Shown: positions 56,204 to 64,000 of the stretch, piece by piece | Numbering within the stretch: the stretch's first letter is position 1 | How the letters are laid out: each line of letters begins with the position of its first letter | DNA from: Pinus tabuliformis | Taxonomy: Eukaryota > Streptophyta > Pinopsida > Pinales > Pinaceae | Reading direction: 5' to 3' | NCBI GenBank assembly: GCA_031772625.1 | Contig: CM062814.1 | Coordinates: forward strand, 822,128,757 to 822,192,756 | Length of the DNA stretch: 64,000 bases | The notes under the pieces: model-generated | The model's input: only the letters and a program-made list of their open reading frames with translations | Databases searched by the model: none | What the model was told of the DNA's origin: nothing | Program-made: the position numbers and the translations under genes

Positions 56204-56221
56204 TGGTATCAGAGCTAAGGT
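56204..56221 (+). other. Primer binding site of Copia-A4
   Basis: TGGTATCAGAGCTAAGGT directly after the LTR, a perfect initiator tRNA-Met type site. Confidence 0.88.
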
Positions 56222-56300
56222 GAATGACAAGCCCAAAAGGAGATAAGCATTGAAGCAATCATCTTTGGAAAGTTGAAGGAACCTAACTAGTCAATTCAAG

Positions 56301-56734
56301 ATGTCTTCCTCTTTCTTCAAGGAACATGAGATGTTGGGTGACTCATCTAACTTTGCTGCATGGAAAATCAGGTTGGAGATCATAAGTGATAACATTGATG
56401 TTTTGGAATACATTCAAGGAAAAGTACATGTGCCTCCGAAGAATGCTTCCACTGCTGCCAAGAAAAAGTACAAGAAAGGTGATTTAAAAGCAAAAAAAAT
56501 TATCGATGATAGTTTACAAGATAGTTTACTTGCATATGTTGGAAATTTGAGGAAGTCTAAGGACATGTATGATAATATAGATGGCATGTATGAAGTAAAC
56601 AATTTGAATGAAATCATCTCCTTGAAAGATCAACTCAAAGATATGAAGATGAAAAAAGGAGAGTCTATGCAATCCTACATTATGAAGATATCTTGTCTTA
56701 GAGATCAATTGCAAAGAGTTGGAGAAACTGTGCC
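56301..56734 (+). pseudogene. Copia-A4 gag, first part (interrupted)
   Basis: The ATG at 56301 opens MSSSFFKEHEMLGDSSNFAA. The frame is clean for about 145 codons through MYEVNNLNEIISLKDQLKDM and SCLRDQLQRVGETVP, the best-preserved gag start of the three Copia-A copies. Coding stops being gag at 56735, where the chromovirus LTR begins. Residues read past that point are LTR. It continues at 61456. Confidence 0.9.
56730..56734. repeat. Target site duplication GTGCC, left copy (chromovirus)
   Basis: GTGCC before the LTR is repeated at 61456-61460. Confidence 0.93.
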
Positions 56735-57067
56735 TGTTATGAAACCAGCTCATAAAAAGATAGAAAAGATAGATCAACGCCTTAGAATTTAGCCTCTTCG
56801 AGGGGGCAACCTCCTTTACATTACACAAATGAATGATTCTTTGATGATTCAAATGACAAAACCTCCTTTCTATATACAGGAGTCTTAGGAATCACAATAT
56901 AACCCAGCCGACCTAACAATAATAATATAAAGGTACAAAAATAACAATAGAGGGATTCTATGGGGCACAGTAATAACAATATGGGGACAATAGGGGCACA
57001 ACAATGTTAATAAGGGATACAACTACAATAGTAATGGGGTAATCACTAGTATTATAGGGACCTAACA
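56735..57067 (-). repeat. Chromovirus 3' LTR
   Basis: On the plus strand it runs TGTTATGAAACCAGCTC to AGGGACCTAACA, 333 bases. On the minus strand the purine-rich GAAGGAGAGGGGCA abuts it. Confidence 0.93.
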
Positions 57068-57081
57068 TGCCCCTCTCCTTC
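57068..57081 (-). other. Polypurine tract of chromovirus
   Basis: GAAGGAGAGGGGCA on the minus strand directly before the 3' LTR. Confidence 0.8.
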
Positions 57082-57092
57082 AAAAAAGTGTT

Positions 57093-57354
57093 GTCCTCAA
57101 CACTTGAGTAGTTCTGGATGCTTCTGTATAAAATGCTCATCCTCCCATGTGGAATCTTCAGCGGATAAGTTCTTCCACTTGATGAGATACTCCTAAATTG
57201 ATCGATTTCGTAGCTGTCGAGTTCTTGTTTCTGTGACTGCTTCCGGTTCCAATATAATTTTTTCTTCCTTGTCAAGTTCTGACAATATTGTTTGAACTGG
57301 GAGCTTGTCGCCTATAACCTTCTTTAAACATGAAACATGGAAAACTGGGTGAAC
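57093..57354 (-). pseudogene. Chromovirus integrase tail and chromodomain
   Basis: After the stop that ends the main integrase frame at 57355, the same frame goes on with VHPVFHVSCLKKVIGDKLPV, the linker, and a chromodomain reading LEPEAVTETRTRQLRNRSI, a stop, then EYLIKWKNLSAEDSTWEDE and a terminal helix. Chromodomains of this class steer integration toward marked chromatin. The aromatic and acidic positions of the fold are kept, and the single nonsense codon sits in its first strand. Confidence 0.85.
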
Positions 57355-58514
57355 TCAAGAAGCTACAGGAAGCTCCAATTTGTATGCCATGGTACCAATC
57401 TTTTGCAACACCTTGTACGAACCATAATACTTTGGTGATAATTTATTATCCTTCTTAGCTTGCTTGAGGGACATTTGTTTATATGGTTGTAGCCGTAGGA
57501 ATACCCAATCACCTACATCAAAACTTCTTTCACTGCGATGTTGATCTGCGTGTTGTTTCATTCTATTTTGCGCCAACACGAGGTTATCCTTTAAGAGTTG
57601 GAGGACTTGTTGTTGATGTTCGATGTGATGTTCCACTGCTTGAACCTTAGAATTTTCTCTTAAATGTGATGTGATGGATGGTGGCTGATATCCATAAAGT
57701 GCCATAAATGGGGTCATTTTTGTTGTTGTATGGAAGGAAGTGTTATACCACCATTCAACCAGAGGCAACCATTTGACCCATTGTGTCTGTTTATCAGATA
57801 CAAAGCAACGAAGATATCCTTCCAAACATTTGTTTACTATCTCAGTTTGCCCATCAGATTGAGAATGATAAGATGAGCTATGAGCTAACTGAGTACTGAG
57901 ACAAGAAAATAATTCTATCCAAAAATTTCCAATGAAAATGGGATCTCTGTCACTTACAATAATCTTTGGGTTTCCATGTAGCTTTTGAATTGTTTCCATA
58001 AATGCAGTAGAAACTGTACTGGCTTTAAATGGATGTGATAATGCACAAAAGTGTGAATACTTGGTAAGTCTGTCAACTACCACCATGATGACACTCTTTC
58101 CCTTAGACTTGGGTAAACCTGTGATAAAATCCATTGAAACCTCCTCCCAACGTTAGCTTGGAATGGATAAAGGTTGTAATAGACCTAGGGTCTTAATTGT
58201 TTCAACTTTATTTTGTTGGCAAACCAAACATTCCGCCAAAAACTTTTGAATATCCGATTTAAGGCCATCCCAAAAAAATTCCTTCTTAACCCTGTGGTAA
58301 GTTTTTAAAAATCCTGAGTGCCCTCCTAAGGGAGAAGTGTGCAATTCCATAATAATTTTTTGTTTGAGTTGGGAATTCTTAGAGAGGTATAAGCGATCTT
58401 TGTACCCTAACAAATCATTTTTCCAGCTAAATGTATCAGATGTACTAGAATCTTGTTGTAACTTCCGAATAAGTGCCCACACTTCTTCATCATTCTTCCA
58501 TTCCTTCCTTGCTT
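57355..58514 (-). pseudogene. Chromovirus integrase relic
   Basis: The zinc-binding region (HTSPLGGHSGFLKTYHRVKK ... CLVCQQNK) lies at about 58330-58190. After a stop near 58152 the catalytic core follows with MDFITGLPKSKGK, IIVSDRDPIF and DGQTEIVNKCLEG, so D, D and E are present. The 259-codon frame from 58134 to 57355 ends with GDWVFLRLQPYKQMS and YYGSYKVLQKIGTMAYKLEL, the gypsy integrase tail. Only the stop at 58152 and that at 57355 break this part. Confidence 0.9.
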
Positions 58515-59101
58515 CATTTATCCAATCTGGTTGGATAATAGAAATGGCGCACAACAAATGCTTCCACATCCTCATCCTTTCTTGAGAGTGCATCTGCCAC
58601 CACATTTTGCTTCCCTTTTTTGTAGATGATTTTAAAGTCATAACCCAACAACTTTGTGACCCACTTTTGTTGCTCTTCAGAGGATAATCTTTGTTCTAAA
58701 AAGTATTTAAGGCTATCATGATCCGTTTTTACCTTGAAGTGTCTTCCCATTAGGTAGGTTCGTCATTTCTTAAGTGCATGTAGTATTGCCAACATTTCCT
58801 TCTCATAAATAGCTTTGTGTAAAAACTTTCCCTTGATTGGACGACTTTCAAAAGCAATGGGTCTTTCATCTTGCATTAAAACAACACCAATTCCATTTCC
58901 TGAAGCATCACATTCCACAATAAAGGTTTTTGTGAATTCTGGTGTAGCTAAGACCGGTGCTTGGCACATTTCCTCTTTAAGATGTTTGAAGGCATTTGTT
59001 GCTTCTGGAGTCCATGAAAATGCATTTTTCTTCAATAATGTTGTTAGAGGTGCTGCTATTCTCCCATAATTCTTAACAAACTTGCAATAATACCATATCA
59101 A
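58515..59101 (-). pseudogene. Chromovirus RNase H relic
   Basis: The minus strand reads [67 protein letters not shown] and [20 protein letters not shown]. The catalytic acidic residues in ECDASG and TDHDS are present. A stop separates the 59101-58763 and 58750 frames, and a frameshift near 58580 joins it to integrase. Confidence 0.9.
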
Positions 59102-59113
59102 CCCGAGAAATCC

Positions 59114-59902
59114 TCACAGATGATTTATGGATGTGGGGATTTTCCATTCCTTAATGGCTTTAATTTTGCTAGGGTCTACCTTAACTCCTTCATGAGATAC
59201 AATATGACCCAGATATTCCACCTCTTGTACTCCAAAGAAAAATTTGGATATTTTTGCATATAATTGTTTCTCCTCCAATAGTTGTAGCACTCTGTCAACA
59301 TGTTCAACATGATCCTTCCAAGACTTGGTGTAGATTAGTATATCATCAAAAAATACTAACACAAATTTTCTAAGGAAGGGTTTCAAAATGGAATTCATCA
59401 AACCTTGAAATGTAGAAGGTGCATTGGTAAGGCCAAAAGGCATAACCAAAAATTCATAATGACCCTCATGAGTTCTAAATGCTGTTTTTGGAATGTCTTC
59501 AATCTTCATTCTGATTTGATGATATCCTGAACGAAGATCCAACTTGGTGAAGTAAAATGATCCATGCAATTCATCCAGTAATTCATCAATGACAGGAATG
59601 GGAAACTTATCTTTAATAGTGAGCTTGTTGAGCTCCCTATAATCCAGACACATGTGCCATGATCCATCCTTCTTGTGCACCAATACTACTGGAGCAGAGA
59701 AAGAAATTTGACTAGGTTGAATTATACCAACCTCTAGCATTTCTGCAACCATACGTTCAATTTCACTCTTTTGGGCATAGGGATATCTGTACGGCCTGAT
59801 GTTTGGAGGAACACTTCCTGGAATCAGATGAATAGCATGATCATGATCACGAATAGGTGGGAGACCTTTGGGAGTCTCAAATACCTTGGAATGATTGTCC
59901 AA
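59114..59902 (-). pseudogene. Chromovirus reverse transcriptase relic
   Basis: A 262-codon open stretch has [69 protein letters not shown] and [15 protein letters not shown], with the active site in the FFDD form. It ends in SINHL and a stop where the frame continues into GFLG. The apparent Met at 59902 is not a true start: the frame enters from the deletion junction near 59890. Confidence 0.92.
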
Positions 59903-60423
59903 GTGATAATTTGTTTATGAGAGCAAAGCCATTGATACCATATAAACTGATTTGGTTCCAAATATAAAGTTCCAATACGTACCTTTTGTGTGTTTTGCAC
60001 ATTATTGAGATCGAAAAATTGCCCCATCTGTAATATCCATGTTGTGGGATCCTTGCCATCAAACTTCCTCATATCGATTTTTGGAATATGGTGGGTCTTC
60101 GATCCAACATTAGAGTCTATGAAATCATGATTAACATCTATTTTGTTCGCATCATGAGTTTCCTTTACTACCCTTTCACCATTATTAAGTATTTCTTGTA
60201 GAAACTTTGTCAAATCTGTCTTCAAATCTATCTTCAAATCGTCAATATTATCTTCCACACCCTTTATCTTAGATTCCATGCTATTTATCTTAGCTTCTGT
60301 TAGCTTTTTTGAGAGTGAAATTTGTTGCACTTGGTCTTGTAATTTTGATATATCATGTAACATTTCTTCCTCTTCTTCATGAGTCATGCTAGAGCTTTCA
60401 GGTTGCTTACTAGGTGTTTGCAT
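59903..60423 (-). pseudogene. Chromovirus gag, truncated by internal deletion
   Basis: The ATG at 60423 opens MQTPSKQPESSSMTHEEEEE. A predicted coiled coil (LHDISKLQDQVQQISLSKKL and onward) comes next, then the gag core start PKIDMRKFDGKDPTTWILQM and RIGTLYLEPNQFIWYQWLC. Within about 20 residues the sequence jumps out of frame into the region just before RT ([13 protein letters not shown]). The rest of gag, the zinc knuckle and the protease are gone, a loss of roughly 1.5 kb by comparison with the usual gypsy layout. Confidence 0.88.
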
Positions 60424-60547
60424 TTTCCTTCCTCAGGGCATCAGTTACCAATAATAATGCTCTACTATGCCCTTTGAATTCCTTCAAAATAAATTTTCAA
60501 ACCAAGCTTAAGCAAAAATTTTAAAAAAAATCTACACACCTTTTTTC

Positions 60548-61104
60548 ACTTTGTAGGAGCTCGATATTGCCTCTAGTGTATCTCTGTAATTTCGGATCAT
60601 CGAGTTCTGAAAATTGCGACCTATAGTAGCCCTCTATGTCCTCTTTCCAATGCCACCAGTCTGATCCCAATTGGATTCTCCAAGGAAGAGTTATGCCAAA
60701 TATCCCATAGTGACCTGATTATAGACTAGTTTAGAAGAGCAAACTTGTACGACGTGCCACGTGTCCCTGTTTCGACCTTTGGCTCTAAAAAATATATACA
60801 AGAAACTACAGTCCGTCCTCTTTCTGTACCTTCTTATGAAATTTCAATCCAATGCTCAGAGAAAAAGTTATGACGATTTTCCCCAGGTCACCTGTTTGGA
60901 ATGTAATTCAGGAGTCTGCAAAAAGACCAACTTCCTCAGATCATATCTCCGCAAATATAGTGCTAAAAGCTCTGAAATTCAGATCCAAGGTTCAGTGCGA
61001 TTTCGTCTCAAATGGTTTTTTTTTTCACTTCTGAAATGTCGCAGAAAAAAAGTTATAGCGAAAATTCCACGATGACCTATTTGGAGCAGCGAAACCCTAG
61101 AATC
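60548..61104 (-). repeat. Chromovirus leader with three related modules
   Basis: Between primer site and gag the minus strand holds three diverged copies of a module with core AGGTCA...GGGAAATTTGGCATAACT, centred near 61051, 60866 and 60689 (spacing 185 and 177). The same three modules with the same spacing occur at 11384-11958. The function is unknown. A leader role in packaging or translation is inference. Confidence 0.75.
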
Positions 61105-61122
61105 CAAAGCTCTGATACCAAA
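61105..61122 (-). other. Primer binding site of chromovirus
   Basis: Minus strand TTTGGTATCAGAGCTTTGG. The match to the initiator tRNA-Met pattern begins two bases after the LTR. Confidence 0.88.
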
Positions 61123-61455
61123 TGTTATGAAACCAGCTCACAAAAAGATAGAAAAGATAGATCAACGCCTTAGAATTTAGCCTCTTCGAGGGTGAAATAT
61201 CCTTTACATTACACAAATGAATGATTCTTTGATGATTCAAATGAAAAAACCTCCTTTCTCTATATAGGAGTCTAAGGAGTCACAATATAACCCAGCCAAC
61301 CTAACAATAATAATATAAATGCACAAAAATAACAATAGAGGGATTCTATGGGGCACAGTAATAACAATATGGGGACAATAGGGGCACAACAATGTTAATA
61401 AGGGATACAACTACAATAGTAATGGGTTAATCACTAGTATTATAGGGACCTAACA
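61123..61455 (-). repeat. Chromovirus 5' LTR
   Basis: 333 bases, plus-strand TGTTATGAAACCAGCTC to AGGGACCTAACA. The minus-strand CTCCTATATAGAG at about 61257-61270 is a TATA-like promoter and is altered in the 3' LTR. Confidence 0.93.
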
Positions 61456-62040
61456 GTGCCTAACAGGGAATTGGTGATTGTTATTCTTAGAGGTCTCCCT
61501 CCTATTTGGGAAACCTTCATTACTACTATAAGAAACAATAATTTTTTTTTGTCATTTGATGAGATTGTTGGAAATCTCACTCAAGAAGAATCAAGGATGG
61601 TTTCTAGAGGCAGGATACAAAAGCATGAAGAAGGAGATCCTACTTCATTCATCACTCACAATAAGAAGAAGAAGAAAAGAAAAGGAGGTCCATCAAATTC
61701 AATAAAGCCTCCTCCTCGAACTTCAAATAGAAGGTTTGGAAGATTAAAGGAATCGTTGCACATTGAATGCTTCAATTGTCATAAGAGAGGCCATTATTCT
61801 CGAGATTTCCCCAAGAAGAACAATGGTCCATGCTACAACATTAGAAGCAACAACAACAAGTTTGATGATTGAAGAAGAAGAGATGACCAAAGGAATTATT
61901 GCAATGGATGAGATAAAATAAGAAGAAGAGATGCTCCAAGTGATCATGAAGAAGATCGTCATCCTCAAAAGAAGTCAATATTCTACGGGTATGAAAGTAA
62001 TGTTTCCAATCAATTTGAATATATTATTATTTCTGCCCTT
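61456..62040 (+). pseudogene. Copia-A4 gag, second part
   Basis: The frame resumes at VPNRELVIVILRGLPPIWET, EIVGNLTQEESRMVSRGRIQ and a Lys/Arg-rich tail with a zinc knuckle CFNCHKRGHYSRDF, in which the last Cys is Phe. Two TGA stops (about 61870 and 61909) lie where the tail is Arg-rich, fitting CGA to TGA changes. The first GTGCC bases belong to the target duplication. Confidence 0.88.
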
Positions 62041-63605
62041 ACTAGTTCCTCTCCTTCGATTTCATGGGATAGTTGGTTGGTTGGTAGTGGGACCATTCAT
62101 CATTTCTCTGGGTATAAGGAATTTCCCTCTAATTTGGTAGAGAGGGAGTCAAATTTGAAAAGTATTCTTGGAGACAGCTCCACTCATCCTATAAAAGGCT
62201 TTGGGTCTGTCAAATTTCATTTGGATTCTAAGGAATTTGTTTTTCTCCATGATGTGATGTATGTACTAGGATTGAAGAAGAATTTGGTATCAATATCCTT
62301 TTTGGAAGACAAAGGGATGAGAGTTTCCTTCATCAAGAGAAAATTTCTTACTTGGCCTGTTGGATAACCTATGAGAGATGCATTCACATTAGGATCAAGA
62401 TTTGAAGGACTCTATGGAGGCACTGGAAGACCTCTTCTAGAATTGGTCCATTACACTAATCATCTAAGCGAGTTATGGCACCAAAGGCCCATCTACATTA
62501 TGATGCTCTTCCCAAATTGAAGAAATTGATCTCTGGTATTCCCGATGTTGAAGCCCAACATAATGGAATATGTCTAGGTTGTGTCAGTGGAAAGAAGACA
62601 AGGGGTCATTCCTCTCTAGTAAGAATAAGATGAATGACATCCTCCATATTATTCATTTTGACATATGTGGGTTGCTGCCCCTACATTCTGTTGGTGGCCA
62701 TCTTTACTACATTACCTTCATTGATGATTTCTCAAGGAAGACACAGATATACTATTTGAAACACAAGGATGAAGCCTTCGAAATGTTCAAGGAGTTCAAA
62801 GCTTTGGTCGAAAATCAAACAGGGAAGAAAATCAAGATATTCAGGTCTAACAATGGTGGAGAATACATATCAAAAGAGTTCATTGATTTTTGCGAGAAGG
62901 AAGGTATCAAGAAAGAGATGATTGTGACCTATACTCCCAAACAAAATGGAGTAGATGAAAGAAAGAACATGTCTATTATATAAGTTGCTTGTTCCATGCT
63001 CCATGATCAAAAGTTGTTGAAGTTACTTTAGGGAGAAGTAACGAATGTTGCAATATATGTTCAAAATAGGGTACCTAATCAAGAATTGGACAACAAGACC
63101 CACAAAGAAGTGTTCACTCTTGTCAAGCTCGATGTTAGCCACCTCCGTATCTTTGGCTTCCACATATATTTTCATGTACCAAAGGATAAAAGTAATAAGC
63201 TAGAATCTACGGGAAGAAAAGGTACGTTTGTTGGATATTGTGAAAATTCGAAAGTATTTAAAATATATATTCTTGGTCAAAAAAAGGTTGAAATTAGCAA
63301 GGTTGTAATGTTTGATGAAGATGCTACCCTTGGGAAAGTAAGGGACCTTCCTCTGCCTCCTCTTCTTGAGAAGAGGAATGCTGATATGGATATTTTAGAT
63401 GGTCCTTTCACGCCCGAACCTGAGACAGACATTGTTGATGCCATGGGGCCTATGGATCCCTTAGATCATCCTCCAAGTGATTCTCCTACTAGGAAGAGTT
63501 TGCTTTGGCTCCATGACACATTACAAGATGATGAGAGACAAGTTATCATCTGAAGATCATTTAGATAAAGAAAGAAGCCATGCAGGTACCAATGATATGT
63601 TGCAG
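62041..63605 (+). pseudogene. Copia-A4 protease and integrase relic
   Basis: The protease reads WLVGSGTIHHFSGYKEF, with the catalytic Asp of DSG replaced by Gly, then HDVMYVLGLKKNLVSIS. The pre-integrase motif LSELWHQR is cut by a frameshift near 62484. The integrase core frame (62570-63553) has HFDICGLLPLH, YYITFIDDFSRKTQ, FRSNNGGEYISK (Asp to Asn) and NGVDERKN. Stops lie at about 62365, 62981, 63030 and 63551. A linker with PPSDSPTRKSLLWLHDTLQ leads to RT. Confidence 0.88.
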
Positions 63606-64000
63606 CCATGAGCAGTATGTGTTGAACCTCCCTCTTTTGAAGAAGTCGTGAAAGAACAAGTTTGGAATGAGGATATGGCCGAAGAATATGAATCAATTAT
63701 GAATAATGATGTATGGGATGTTGTGCTGAGACTGAAGGGGAAATCTGTGATGACTTCAAATTGGCTATTCAAGATCAAACATGGAGTTGATGGTAGGATT
63801 AAGAAATACAAGGCAAGGATTGTGGTCCGAGGATTCTCCAGAAAAGAGGGAGAATGACGATATATTTGACCCTGTGGCTCGATATACAACCATTTGTTTG
63901 ATAGTTTCTCTTGCCACAATTCAAGCACAGACTCTTCATTAGATGGACATGAAGACAACATTCCTCCATGGTATGTTACAAGAAGAAGTGTACATTGAGA
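63606..64000 (+). pseudogene. Copia-A4 reverse transcriptase start, cut by window end
   Basis: After a frameshift the sequence reads FEEVVKEQVWNEDMAEEYES, TSNWLFKIKHGVDGRIKKYK and VRGFSRKEGE, then in another frame DIFDPVARYTTI and MDMKTTFLHGMLQEEVYIE at the window edge. A TAG precedes MDMKTT at the same codon as in Copia-A1. The catalytic YVDD would lie beyond the window. Confidence 0.87.

Larger units (their letters stand above)
56735..61455 (-). mobile_element. Chromovirus (Ty3/gypsy with chromodomain), internally deleted
   Basis: This 4721-base minus-strand element has two 333-base LTRs, a primer site, a 0.7-kb leader, truncated gag, RT, RNase H, integrase, a chromodomain and a polypurine tract, flanked by GTGCC. 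The gag C-terminus and all of the protease are deleted. The LTRs differ at about 14 of 333 positions (about 4%), the lowest pairwise divergence in the window, so it is probably the youngest insertion here. Confidence 0.94.
55344..64000 (+). mobile_element. Copia-A4, Ty1/copia element, 3' end outside window
   Basis: The element has a 5' LTR at 55344-56203, a perfect primer site, gag from 56301 split by a chromovirus, then protease, integrase and the start of RT running off the window. It belongs to the Copia-A family by LTR start, gag start and pol sequence. Removing the chromovirus and one GTGCC copy restores the gag frame exactly. It inserted 27 bases beyond LARD-plus in presumed Gypsy-B LTR DNA. 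Confidence 0.92.

Overview
The window looks like intergenic DNA from a large, repeat-rich plant nuclear genome. Almost every base that can be explained belongs to LTR retrotransposons, nearly all of them broken, and I found no intact host gene. Initiator-tRNA-Met primer sites (TGGTATCAGAGC and variants), long LTRs, deep nesting and LTR pairs differing by about 4-12% fit a seed plant with slow turnover of old elements. A gymnosperm is plausible, but the sequence alone does not prove it. All family names below are local labels.

Layout. (1) 1-24395 is a nested stack. Two copies of a Ty1/copia family (Copia-A1, Copia-A2) lie in tandem and share the LTR at 4112-5270. Copia-A2 is split by Copia-C (6755-20678, target duplication ATTGG). 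The 3' LTR of Copia-C is split in turn by Gypsy-A (12693-20319, target duplication TTGGG). (2) 24396-26400 is low-complexity DNA (G-run tract, T-rich tract, TA and ATT microsatellites), followed by a repeated hairpin motif and a short minisatellite. (3) 26401-31635 holds LTR-like DNA and a long decayed coding relic that I do not recognise. (4) 31636-39567 is a minus-strand, non-coding LTR element (LARD-minus) with a truncated 3' LTR. (5) 39568-49219 is a minus-strand Ty3/gypsy relic (Gypsy-B) split by a minus-strand copia element (Copia-B, 40423-46674). (6) 49225-55316 is a complete non-coding LTR element of the same LARD family on the plus strand, with target duplication ATGGG. (7) 55344 to the window end is Copia-A4, whose gag is interrupted by a minus-strand chromovirus (56735-61455, target duplication GTGCC) that carries a chromodomain.

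How the parts relate. Each autonomous-type element has the usual order: LTR, primer site, gag, protease, and then integrase-RT-RNase H (copia) or RT-RNase H-integrase (gypsy). Every one is inactivated by nonsense codons, frameshifts, lost catalytic residues or internal deletions. Many nonsense codons in Gypsy-A fit loss of CAG or CGA by cytosine deamination. The LARD elements carry no recognisable protein. The junction between their polypurine tract and 3' LTR closely resembles that of Copia-B, which suggests that Copia-B-type proteins may have mobilised them. The best candidates for something undescribed are the LARD family with its repeated polypurine-like motifs, the three-module leader shared by the chromovirus and a fragment inside Copia-C, the unrecognised protein relic at 27241-29920, and the hairpin array near 25.4-25.6 kb.
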